In this document: positions 45,104-55,147 of the stretch, piece after piece | Layout: the number at the start of each line of letters is the position of its first letter | Position numbering within the stretch: the first letter of the stretch is position 1 | Assembly: GCA_022453515.1 (NCBI GenBank) | Contig: JAJNNY010000072.1 | Span: forward strand, 62,001-126,000 | Reading direction: 5' to 3' | Length of the DNA: 64,000 nucleotides | Source of the DNA: Astrocystis sublimbata | Taxonomy: Eukaryota > Ascomycota > Sordariomycetes > Xylariales > Xylariaceae | Made by a program: the position numbers and the translations under genes | The notes under the pieces: generated by a model | Database searches by the model: none | What the model saw: the letters and a program-made list of their open reading frames with translations, nothing else | What the model was told of the DNA's origin: nothing

Positions 45104-45123
45104 CCTACCTACATGTAGGTAGG
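45104..45123. repeat. Perfect 20-bp palindrome
   Basis: CCTACCTACATGTAGGTAGG is its own reverse complement. It belongs to the recurrent TAGGTA motif group and is flanked by TAGGTACCTAGGTATC at about 45130-45145. Confidence 0.85.
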
Positions 45124-45669
45124 ACAAGTAGGTACCTAGGTATCAGGAAGCAACCTTCACGAAGTCTACTAAACTAAGGTTATAACCCAGTGAAGACTGG
45201 CATCGTCATGTATTTGGCTTTAGGTAGTACTAATCAAGGCGACTCATAGGAACATACCTAATCTACGTGACAGAATACCTAAGTACGTACCTACCTCGGC
45301 AGGTATGCACACTCGCATTCCAAGTCCCCCAAAGCCCACCAGATCCGTCCAAGGGATGCTGCATTCGGAGGTAAAGACACGCACCTAATGCAACAAGTTC
45401 ATGGTTGGCTACCTGGGTAGGCAGTTGCTGTTGGTGTCGCTATACCAACAAGCAGGGGTGACCGATATGACTCCATCGTTCTCAGTCATATGCGTGTATA
45501 TGCTCATCTGATACACTCGGGACAAAAGGGGTTTGATTTTCGATACGATCAAAGGTCTTCTCTTCGCTTTGCTAGTACACGGGAGCACATAGTGCTGCAC
45601 CATTCATCTTATATACAATGATATACATTGTAGCCTGTCTATTTCCCCTTTATCGGCAGTGCCCGGCAT

Positions 45670-46371
45670 CTAGTGCGCATTGTTCTTGTGGTGACCTGTC
45701 TATAGTCAATACACGGTCCCTAGATTTGGTAGTTTCGGATAGCAGCAGCTTACGGAGGTGGAAGTAGTAGGTCATGGGGTAACCGATAACCAGGATGAGA
45801 GCAATGGCGTGGATGATCGCTAGAGGAGGTCTTGTCAGTGTCCAGACTAGGAGGATTCGGGCCGGCGATTGTAGATATCCGAGAGTTTAGACGTACGAGT
45901 GGCGGTTGGGTTCTTGCCAAAGTGCTTGGCCTGGTATCGACCGAATAGACCGGTGGGCTGGATCTCGGGAGCTGAGCCTCGGGGGAGCTTCTCGTAGAAG
46001 TTGACAACACGCTTCATGCGGATGGCATCAGGAGCGGCGCCGATAGCCTGCACATAAGGAAATAAAATTCGTTAGAGGTTTTGGCTCTATCGCGAGTTTA
46101 CTCCGACCGCTTAAAATTGTCCTCGGACATCCGGCTAGGACCGCAGGTGTTTCCCATCTCGACGGTGCCCGCCAGCACTATGCTCGACGTAGGGTGCATA
46201 TCGCAGGAAACGATCGGGTTTATGAAAGCAATTCAGGGTCACATACAGACGGCGAGGCAACCTGAGAGCGGACGGATTAGCACTAGCACCAAGATGGCCT
46301 GGAGATAGGTAGGCCCGACAAACCTTAGGAGGGATGAGGGTGGAAAGACCCCGACGAGCGATGAAACTCAT
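45670..46371 (-). CDS. ATP17: ATP synthase F0 subunit f (mitochondrial)
   Basis: Small inner-membrane subunit of the mitochondrial F1F0 ATP synthase. Five minus-strand exons: 46324..46371, 46247..46261, 45897..46047, 45754..45819 and 45670..45695, giving 101 residues. Exon 1 encodes MSFIARRGLSTLIPPK, a mitochondrial-targeting-like start. Exon 2 is only 15 nt and supplies VASPS, which the Neurospora-type protein has at this place; it is bounded by CTCTCAG and GTATGT. Exon 3 has the family segment RVVNFYEKLPRG and GRYQAKHFG; exon 4 holds the single TM helix (IIHAIALILVIGYPMTYYFHL); the last 26-nt exon gives the tail RHHKNNAH. Every junction is in frame. It is head-to-head with nuo-21. Confidence 0.94.
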
Positions 46372-46909
46372 GGTGGCGGCTGCTGGGTTTCGGCGCGAGG
46401 AAAGAGAGAAGTATGCGACCACCGGATGGACAGAGATCAATTGAGTGGCGAGGGGCGCACGCAATTGAGGCTGGGTAGTTGGAGGGTGGTGGTTGTTTCG
46501 GTCGGCAGCTTGGAGGTGGATGAGCAGCTGGCTGCAGAACGCAGAAAAGACCTCGCACCTCGCCCGCCGCCGCTTCTGTCGGCTGGCGCTGGGCGGGTTA
46601 GCGGGTTGGCCATATTGGTCGGGTAACTAAGTACCTTAGGTACTTACATCTAGGTAGCGATTTAGCGGGCGCCTTGCCGTAGCGGCCAATCACGCACGCT
46701 CCCCTGCGCTGACCAGGCCCCCGCCGCAGCAGCCCCGTAGGTACCGACCAAGCCTCGCCCGTCCAACCGCCAAGCTTGCTCGAGCGACAAGACCGCACCG
46801 ACCTCACTGGACCCTCAACCCCATCTCCAACCCTACCGCCGCATATCACCAATTGAACATTGCGAACTGGCTGAGCCACGGTAGCCGAACCCGCCATTGG
46901 CAACAAGCA
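46372..46909. promoter_or_regulatory. Bidirectional promoter, ATP synthase f / complex I nuo-21
   Basis: 538 bp between two divergent genes for mitochondrial oxidative phosphorylation. It contains a TACCTTAGGTAC motif near 46632-46643. No gene. Confidence 0.5.
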
Positions 46910-47747
46910 ATGGCATCTCTGCGATCTCCTCATGCCGCAGCGCGGCTGCTGCGAGCTTCCGCCCCAATCACGAGCCGTTCTACAGCCCTTGCCACCGCTA
47001 CCGCCGCGCAACGACGATGCAAGTCCGATGACGCCCCGACCGCCCTCAGCAGCCGCGCGAACAACCTGCCGCTACCCTCCCAATCCGAAACCCGTCTTGC
47101 CAACTCTCCCGCTTACGGCGTCCACATCGACAAGGCTGCGTCGTACGTTATCTTCAACATTCCGCATCCTGGCCCACCCAGACCTGGAGCAGACCTGGAG
47201 GCTGTCAAGACCGAACACGCCATCTAACGACTTCATTGCTCTAGGACCTATACCCCCGTACCGAAGCGTGTGATAGACGGAAGCGAGGATACTGATATCA
47301 CTCCTGCCGCTGTTCTTTCCGGTGCGCCTATGGAGCTACAGGCGAGAACCGTCCGGTACGTATCGCTCGCTACCTGAGCTTCGATGGCCCACTGCTCTAT
47401 GTCTACGCACTCGAGCTCCTCTAACCAGGCCATGTAGCATCTACCAACCGTCTAAACCTGCCACTCAATCCGGTACCTGGGGCGCCCACCACTGGCGAAT
47501 GGATTGGGATGTGCTGAGCAAGGGACACCGATGGGAGAACCCCTTGATGGGATGGCAGTCGTCGGCAGATTTTATGCAAGGCACCAAGCTCGAGTTCAAG
47601 ACCAAGGAGGACGCCATCCATTTTGCCGAAAAGCAGGGCTATGAGTACTTTGTCCAGGAGCCCAACAAGCGCGCTTTCACCCCCAAGGCCTACGCCAACA
47701 ACTTTTTGTATACGCCCAAGAAGCTGAAGCTTGTCCGCGCCAAGTAG
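46910..47747 (+). CDS. nuo-21: Complex I 21 kDa subunit (NDUFS4 family)
   Basis: Mitochondrial NADH:ubiquinone oxidoreductase accessory subunit of the NDUFS4/ETC_C1 family, bound near the NADH module. Exons 46910..47142, 47245..47355 and 47438..47747 give 217 residues, matching the Neurospora 21 kDa subunit. The start MASLRSPHAAARLLRAS is a typical basic amphipathic targeting peptide; another ATG upstream in the same frame is less suitable. Splicing yields STYTPVPKRVIDG, then QARTVRIYQPSKPATQSGT, HHWRMDWDVL, ENPLMGWQSSAD, and the C-terminal KEDAIHFAEKQGYEYFVQEP...NFLYTPKKLKLVRAK, all in family order. Introns are 102 and 82 bp. Confidence 0.95.
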
Positions 47748-48312
47748 AGGGCGGAGTTACCAGGTTTGCACAAAATAAGATACACACAGCCAAGGCATTT
47801 TTGTACATATAATTAGACAGTGGTATATGTGTACCTAATCCTACGAGGATGTCTCAATTCCCAGCCTTGCACGTGACTTCATTCCGTCGTTCAATCATTT
47901 CCCATTCCACACTCCTGACAATGTCCAGTGCTCTTGCACTATAAGGCCAGACTGCTTGTGTAGATTACAGCCAATTAGTCAAATGCATGAACGCCCATGT
48001 CCCGCCCCAAAACTCTATTGAGAGAAGACCAGCACGATTTTTGGATATTTTACGTCATGTTCTCGACAAGCACGTCCTTACCCTTACCCCTAAACGCCTC
48101 GGTCATCATTCATCGTGTGAGCCAGTCAGTCCGCTCTGACTGCCGCCACGTAATCAACCCCGAAGAAACGGTTAGCGCCAGCGCTATGTTTGCTCCGGCA
48201 GAATCGACCCAATATATGTTGCTGGGAACGGTCGGTGTGATACCTGTTCTTGGCCAAGCATATAACAGGGTTGTGCTTTTCCTTTCGGTAATTCACGTTG
48301 ATGCAATGCGCA
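47748..48312. other. Convergent intergenic region
   Basis: About 565 bp between nuo-21 (+) and GID8 (-). No feature recognised. Confidence 0.5.
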
Positions 48313-49546
48313 CTAGGTGGTTATCATGGGCTCATGGCCATCCTGGCTATCATGTCGAGCCGTATCGTCACCGTCGAGACCTAGCTCAATGATTCTAGGT
48401 AGGTCCTTCTTGGTTTCCTTACGTGTAGCTTCTTCGCTCCAAACTCTCATCTGTGCAAGTTGCTGGATGGCGGTCTGTTTGCGTTGGTTTTGGTGATCGA
48501 GAATCGCTTGATTCACCTGGTCGGCGACCTCTCTTCTAAGACTGGGCTCTAGAAGAGCTGATATCGATGGGTCCAGGGAGTCATCCTTGGGGAAGACAAG
48601 AAGCGACATGGTGTTCTCCAAAGCCTCAAGAAACTCCGGTCTCGTTACTGCCTGTGGGCCTAGTTTGGTCTGCGCAAATTGTAGTGCAGCTGTGATATCA
48701 CGTTCGGTGCTATTATTGCAGACCCGGATCAGTTCCACAAGTTGCAGGCGACGGAGTGCAAACAGCAACATGTCGTCATTATCTAGAATCTTTAGATTAT
48801 TAGTCGCGTGCGTCTGATAAGTATGACAAGCAATAGTAAAGCGGACAGGTGATAAGTGCTCATAGAAAAGTGGTTGTTTCTCATCAGTGATCCGAAGACC
48901 AATATGAGTGGTGCATGTTAAACTCGTGTTCTAATCACAGCAGTTGTGGGGGGAGGAAGAATTCACCTACCGATGGAGATACCTCATTCAACTCCAGTAT
49001 GGCATTCTCGATCTCTCCTCTCTGTATGTAGTTCCGAATTATAGATCGCTGCTGGATTGCGAATGTAGGCTGTTGAGGTGGAAGATTGGCTTCTGAGGAG
49101 AACTTGGCCGCCGCATTGGGATACCCAGCGACAGTGAGGTAATCGAGAATCAGCGCATTTATGTCACTTTTCAATAGCGAGGTTAGTAAAAATGATGCTC
49201 CAAGATAGCCAGGAACCGCAAAAATATGTGTCATTTTGGTTCTTATCAGAAGATAATAAAATCGATCTCCGCATTGCGTACTCAGAGAGATTCCCATTGA
49301 TTATTTGTTGCATCATGAAAGGACGGGCGGGGTAGGAAGCTGAGGCGGGGACGGGTTATATTTACCTCTTTGGTGTCTGCACATCTTCGACCCGCTGTAT
49401 GAAGGGATGCTTCACGGGATGCGTCACAGACAGCGTGGCGGTGGACGATGATGAAGTCTACTCCAGGCTCGGTCAGTTTTTTCCCGCCCGCCGTGATCAA
49501 CCAATCAACGAAACAAGTGACGCACCATCATGTCAGCCAAGGACAT
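48313..49546 (-). CDS. GID8: GID/CTLH ubiquitin ligase complex subunit Gid8
   Basis: Scaffold subunit of the GID (CTLH) E3 ligase, which degrades gluconeogenic enzymes on carbon shift in yeast. Minus-strand exons 49526..49546 (21 nt), 49366..49457, 48971..49166 and 48313..48789 give 261 residues. Exon 1 encodes MSLADMM; exon 2 gives HPFIQRVEDVQTPK; a TACTAAC branch site precedes exon 3, which starts SDINALILDYL, the LisH motif, followed by NAAAKFSSEA. The CTLH part (IIRNYIQRGEIENAILELNEVSPS) splices to ILDNDDMLLFALRRLQLVELIR, then the CRA region with LVFPKDD and LRREVADQVNQAIL. The first two exons were found only by tracing splice sites. Confidence 0.93.
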
Positions 49547-50515
49547 CACATGAGCAGGTCTCAACATCCCATCAGTTGATATTATACGGAAGAGAAGAGT
49601 AAGTAGTATGCTTCAGGGACTTATCGGGGGCAAGAGGGCTGGTTTTGTGACATGGCTTGAAGAGACGAAGCTTGCAGGTCGATGAGGGTGGTTGTGGGAG
49701 AAAGGAAAGAAAGCTTCGCAGGGAATCAGCCTCCACGTACCTATATTGGTCCAAGCTCCTTGCATTCCAGCAGCTAGATCGCTAACGGTTAGTGTCGTCG
49801 CCCGCCCAGCAATGCCTGCCCACGCAGCCTGCCTCGCCTGCCTCTTGCCTTGCCGTACAGCAGCAGGCACCTAGCTCGCCTAGGCAAGTACCTACATGTA
49901 GATAGGGAGGTACCTGCCGTGACTGGGAGAACCGCCTCTAGGTTCCAGTAGTGGCTGCAACTGCACCGTAGTCGTCTGTTAGGTGCAGTGGGCGTGCCAG
50001 CTTGGACAGCTACCACGTGTAATTGAACCAATCATGGTCCAGTCTCTATCAACCAGACCCTTTTCTACCTTCTCCTTATTACATAGTCCAGGATTAGGTC
50101 CTGGCATGCTTGGATCTCCCCAGTGAATGCTGTCGTCAAGGTTGGGACCAAATCTAGGTTTGATAATGGATTGATCAGGGATACAGATACACTCTTCTTT
50201 CCTTCGTCTCCCTCTCGCATTGCGCTCTCTTTCTCTTCTACCGGACCGGGTTCATCCTTTGGCACTCTATCCCAGACAACACGTCAGTCATCCTTCACGC
50301 ATTCTCCTTCTCCTCTAGATTTGCGTGAGCTCTCTTTTGGCTTTTATTACAGCTGTCTTGGCAGGCATGTGATAGCCATCCTCACGTGCCCTTCGAAGTC
50401 GATCCACCATCACTGCATCAACACGTTGCCCGGTATCTGAAATACCCGCTGCTTACGTCGAAATTTTCATGTCTTCATTATCGACTCTACAAAATAACGG
50501 TGACCAGCGGTAGCA
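49547..50515. promoter_or_regulatory. Divergent region GID8 / uridine kinase
   Basis: About 970 bp shared upstream region. Contains CCTAGGCAAGTACCTACATGTAG near 49878-49900 and GGGAGGTACCTGCC near 49905-49918. No convincing gene; short frames lack support. Confidence 0.45.
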
Positions 50516-52573
50516 ATGGATACTGCCATAAGCTCGCCAGGTCGCGGAGGCGACAAAAATGCAGCCACCCTTACCAAGCGTGCACATTACAGCCCACCGT
50601 ATGTTACTCGTTGGAGCCTTGTATTTCCCCTTTCGCCATGTCTCACTCTGAAATGAAAACTCCCTGGTGTATCCATATTCCACTCATTGCTACTTCTACA
50701 AGCATATAGGTCATTTGGGGAGTGCGTTGAAGGAAGAATTGTTGACTTTGAGGTGTTAGGTGGGCTGATCTTAGCATCATTGGCATTGCTGGCAGCTCCG
50801 GCTCGGGCAAATCTACACTGTCACACGCCATCGTAAGCCAGTTGAACTTGCCATGGGTAGTGATATTATCGATGGTCGGTCGTTGCATTCCCAGGCCGTG
50901 GCAGAGCCTAGGTGAACTGACCGATGTTGCAGGACTCGTATTATAAGCCACTAGACGCTGAGGCATCCAAGAAGGCGTTCTTGAATGAATATGACTTTGA
51001 CTCTCCCGATGTAAACATACTATCTCTCGTTTAATGGCATGTCCGGTGTTGATGTAGCCTTACACAGGCCATCGATTTCGACGCGTTGCTTGAAACCCTC
51101 CAGGACCTGAAGGCTGGGTAGGTGCAATTCTTGCAGATTCGCTCCCAAATTTCCCAGGCTTGTTCTATATAACAAGTGCTGACCGGGCATATAGTAAGCG
51201 TGCCGAAGTCCCTATATATTCCTTCGAGAAACACGCGCGAGTGGAAAAGACGACGACAATATACTCTCCCCATGTCCTCATTTTAGAAGGCATATTTGCG
51301 CTGTATGATCCCAGAGTTATGGATCTGATGGATATGAGGGTAGGTATGAGCAGGACCTACTCGGTATGGGTTAGTGTTGACTCCTTGGTAGATCTATTGT
51401 GAAGCAGATGCAGACCTCTGCCTCTCTAGAAGAAGTAAGTGCCAGTATGATGATCGGTATTGAAACCCTACTAAATCGCGGTGTTTTCAGTCTTGCGCGA
51501 TGTCAGGGACCGCGGCCGTACCGTAGATGGTTGTATCAAGCAGTGGTTCGCATACGTTAAGCCCAACTATGAAAAGGCAGGCCACGTCCACATCAGACTA
51601 GACTGTTCGCCAGGCTGACACTACGCACTCCACAGTACGTCGTACCTCAGAGAAAGCAGGCCGGTATGTAGTAATATTGAAGAAACCGCAGTGAACACGC
51701 TAACGAATATTCCAGACATTATCGTGCCTAGAGGGATTGAAAATCTGGTGGCTATGAGTAAGTGGTTGTAGCTACCAAGAACAAGCAATTGCTAACCATA
51801 TGAAGCCATGGTCACCCACTATATCGAAAGAAAATTACTAGAAAAATCGAAACACCATCGTGAGGCGTTGAAAAGCTTAGAAGCTGGGTCTGAAGGCGAG
51901 CCCCTCTCGAAACGAGTGATGTTCCTGAAGGACACTCCCCAGCTCAGGGGCATGAACACGCTGATTCAAGACATCGACACGTTGAGCGAGGACTTTATAT
52001 TCTACTTCGATAGATTCACCTGCCTCCTCATTGAACAGTACGTAACGGATTGTTTCCTTCGGGTAATCCCACTGACGTCGAAAAAATAGGGCCTTAAACA
52101 ACGTCCACTACAAGGAACTCACTGTCGAGACGTCGAAGGGGGTGCCATATCATGGGCTTGCTCCTAAGGGCGAGGTTAGCGCCGTGTTGGTCCTCAGAGG
52201 TGGCGCTGCGTTTGAAGCAGGGCTGAGAAGAGTGATCCCAGATTGTCGTACGGGACGGCTCCTGATCCAAAATAACGTGCGGACCGGAGAGCCGGAACTA
52301 CACTACTTGAAGTTGCCCAAAGATATTAACGAACATGAAAGTGTGCTGCTGCTAGACTCTCAAATGTCGAGCGGTGGCTCCGGTCTAATGGCTGTCCAGG
52401 TCTTGGTCGATCACGGCGTACCCCAAGATCGCATTGTCTTTGCCACTTATTCTGCAGGACACGTTGGCTTACATCGTCTCACGAAAGTATTCCCTGAGAT
52501 CTCAGTCGTGGTTGGAAACATGGTGCCGGACATTGAGGAGAGATGGATCGAAAACAGATATTTCCGATGCTAA
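50516..52573 (+). CDS. URK1: Uridine kinase with C-terminal UPRT-like domain
   Basis: Pyrimidine-salvage enzyme phosphorylating uridine/cytidine, fused to an uracil-phosphoribosyltransferase-like domain. Eleven exons: 50516..50598, 50760..50874, 50933..51010, 51068..51117, 51195..51339, 51392..51434, 51491..51576, 51636..51663, 51716..51757, 51806..52037 and 52090..52573; 461 residues. The start MDTAISSPG leads into HYSPPWADLSIIGIAGSSGSGKST (P-loop at about 39-47), then ILSMDSYYKPL, DFDSPDAIDFD, ILEGIFALYDPRV, EADADLCLSRR and RDVRDRG. The UPRT part has HGLAPKGE, the PRPP-loop-like DSQMSSGGSGLMAV near residue 388 and ends VPDIEERWIENRYF. Intron 7 appears to use a GC donor (AAG|GCAGGC). Every junction is in frame. 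Confidence 0.95.
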
Positions 52574-53230
52574 TTGTTCTAGTTGCTCGTCTCAGCTGAC
52601 TACCTAGGTAGGTAGGTAGGGATAGACCCATAACCGTATACCTCACCTCGGTAAAGGATAAGTAATTGGGACGTACATAGGCAGATATAACTACCTAAGG
52701 TAGGTAGGCAACCTTCGGCATATGGGAGTTGGTGGCATAGCAATCCAAATTTCAATTCTACCCATAGGTAGCATAAATTACTGCATAAGCATTTCCGCTT
52801 TTGCCCGATTGATTCCGAATTTCTGCGAGTGACAGTGTAAAGACTGATGTAAGGCGCATGAGATAAATGTGTCATCGGTCGAGAGAGCTACTAGCTCTCA
52901 GCTCGTATATTGTCGACCAATCAGAGTTCGATCGTTATAAGTCGCGCTTGTTCAATCCGCCTTCGTTCAACGGCCGACTACCCTACATTGCGATACAGTA
53001 TCATGGCTGGTTTGTGGTCAGCATCTGGGGCACTTGGGCAGGAAACAATATAAAACCCTCGGATTGACATACCTACCTAGTATGTCTTTCCTTTAACTCT
53101 GTCCCTCCCATCATTCAGTCCACACTTCCACCGACCTCGAAGTCTACTAAGTACCTGCTCACCTACCTCTTTCCACTCAACCTCTCTTACACTTGGCAAT
53201 AAGCAATTCTCTTACTGGTTCTATTCCGAA
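52574..53230. other. Intergenic region rich in TAGGTAGG motifs
   Basis: About 660 bp containing ACTACCTAGGTAGGTAGGTAGGG near 52600-52621 and ACTACCTAAGGTAGGTAGG near 52691-52709, then ACATACCTACCTAGTATG near 53068-53085. No gene. Confidence 0.5.
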
Positions 53231-54411
53231 ATGTCTGAGAACAAACCGATCCTTGTCTTCTGTCCTGGGGCGTGGTGCGCCGCCGAATACTTTAGGTTCA
53301 CGACAGATATCCTCACAACAGCCGGCTTCACCTGCTTGGCGGTCTCTCTTCCCAGCGTCGGTTCAGATCTAAGACCCAAAGACGCCCCTCCCATCACCCA
53401 AGGCCTTCAGTACGCAGTCCGGCGTCGTTTTTCTCCCTCTCAATCACCTCCCTCTCTGGACCGCACTCGAGTTTTTGACTGAAAGAATTTTCCCTAACGA
53501 TTGGTGAACTTACAGAGCTGATGCCAAGGCCGTGCGAGACGTTGTCATACCACAACTCGATGCAGGACACGATGTGATTATCGTATGCCATAGCTACGGA
53601 GGCGTGGTCACCAGCGAGGCAGTCAGGGGCTTGGATCGCGCCTCGCGTGGCCCAGGCACTGGCGCCGTGATCCGTCTCGTTTACGTTGCGGCCATCTTGT
53701 TGGATATTGGGAACAAGGTGTGGCCTGAGGACCCCCCTGCATCGGAATTCATCGTAGAAGGTGACCTCTGCTGGCGCAACCCCGCGGCGCCAAACCCGGA
53801 GATCTGGGTCGCGGGTTGCAATGAGGAACAAATGAAGCTTCTTGGTTCATCTATACGCAGGTGAGCCCGTCCCAACTCACTCGAGTGTCTACTTCCAAAA
53901 CACTTTGAACTACCTGGCTGGGCTTGTTCTATACAAGAAGCACCTGGGAGGTCCTGGCGCCGTCAAAGCGTCACTACGGCATTTCTTCAAGCAGACAGTA
54001 TGAATTCCGGTACTAACTGCCAATAGCCATGCACGCCAATGCTTCAAGGAGCCCGTAACATACGACGGCTGGCGACACATTCCCGGCACGTATGTCATCG
54101 CTAAAGAAGACCTCATGCCAAATAGTATGTAAATATCAAACTCATTTCTTCCCTCCTGCCACAAGTCCCAACGGCATTAATCACCCTGATGGGTATTCTT
54201 CTCACGAGACAGCATGAATCACGTGCAACTTCTTCAATTTCAAGGACAACTACTGACTCCGTGGGTTGGAGTGATCGCTGCTGCGCCAGAGGGCCACAAG
54301 TTTGACGAGATCGTTGAGGTTGACGGTGGCCACTTTGCATTTTGCGGCGCACCAGAGCAGGTGGCGGATGCCATACAGAAAGCTTCGAGAAAGGCTTTGG
54401 AAAGCAGCTAG
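53231..54411 (+). CDS. Alpha/beta hydrolase fold protein
   Basis: Small soluble alpha/beta hydrolase of the fungal family similar to plant MES-type or AB_hydrolase_6 proteins. Exons 53231..53409, 53516..53860, 53938..53997, 54027..54124 and 54209..54411 give 294 residues. The start MSENKPILVFCPGAWCAAEYF carries the first strand and the oxyanion region (PGAWC). The nucleophile elbow CHSYGGVVTSEA (GxSxG replaced by HxSxG, as common here) follows the first splice. KEPVTYDGWRHIPGTYVIAKEDLM holds the acid strand and GGHFAFCGAPEQVADAI the catalytic His. The third intron is only 29 bp (GTATGA...CAATAG with an internal CTAAC) and is the least certain junction. The acceptor of exon 5 (ACGAG) is weak. 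Substrate unknown. Confidence 0.85.
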
Positions 54412-55057
54412 GTTGTATTATATTTAGCATGTTGCTGCCCCCTGACGATTAGCAACAGCTACACCAGCTATCTGTAAAACTAGAGAATGATAATCTCCTC
54501 CATCCTGTCAAAATAAGACCGTGTGTGTTATTTCATGTGTATCAAAGTATTTATTGATTATATTAGTCATTACCATGCACCGATGGGGGAGGCCATTCAT
54601 TCGTTGTCATGTTGACATACCTCCCTCCTCTAGGTAGGTAGGTAGGTAGTAGCTATTGTCCTCAATTGAAACATGCTTACTTTTTACTTGTGCTTATAAT
54701 TTACTATCACACACACGCAAACGAAGACATGCCACGGATAGCTCCCTGTTCCAAGCCCTGACGTGAACATCAAACAATAGGGGCATCCATCCATTCATGT
54801 ATCTAAGTATCTAACTATTTTCCCTTAACAATACATGCGCACATACAATTAATTACTGCTACTTTGCTTACTTACTTACTTGCTTACCTTTCTTTCCTTT
54901 GCTTGTTAATATAGTTATAGATAGATAGTAATTATTTATCTACTCTCTCTCTCTCCCTTACACAAAAGTTATAACATTCAGAAAAATCAATTGATAAAAT
55001 AAATAGAGACAGATGAGCCAGACAGACGGATTGTCTTTCTCATGAATGGCAAAATGA
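54412..55057. other. Intergenic AT-rich region
   Basis: About 650 bp between the hydrolase and tRNA-Phe. Contains TCTAGGTAGGTAGGTAGGTAGTAG near 54630-54653 and CTTA/CT simple-sequence stretches near 54865-54960. No gene. Confidence 0.5.
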
Positions 55058-55110
55058 TGCGGTGAGTGTGGATTGAACACACGACCTTCAGATTTAGTGA
55101 TGAAGTGTAA

Positions 55111-55142
<32 letters not shown>

Positions 55143-55147
55143 CCCGC
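55058..55147 (-). tRNA. tRNA-Phe (GAA) with intron
   Basis: Minus-strand tRNA. It begins GCGGGGATAGCTCAGTTGGGAGAGC, with a D-arm typical of tRNA-Phe. The anticodon arm is TCAGA-CTGAAG, then a 17-nt intron (TTACACTTCATCACTAA), then A-TCTGA, so the anticodon is GAA with the intron at the canonical position after base 37. The T-arm is GTGTGTTCAATCCACAC and the 3' end TCACCGC plus discriminator A. A TTTT terminator follows at 55051-55054. Mature length is 73 nt before CCA addition. The acceptor stem has one G-A mismatch (5:68). Usually seven pairs are expected, so the gene may be a slightly degenerate copy. Confidence 0.93.

Larger units (their letters stand above)
43955..45669. other. Gene-free intergenic region rich in TAGGTA motifs
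   Basis: 1.7 kb upstream of the disordered-protein gene. It contains a GCGTG minisatellite (44162-44201), a perfect 20-bp palindrome (45104-45123) and several ACCTAGGTA-type motifs (for example near 44755-44775, 45040-45055 and 45283-45305). I found no gene. Confidence 0.5.

Noticed and set aside
52600..52621. TAGGTAGGTAGG run considered as internal telomere repeat
   Set aside because: Telomeres of filamentous ascomycetes are TTAGGG; this unit is TAGG and belongs to the dispersed motif instead.
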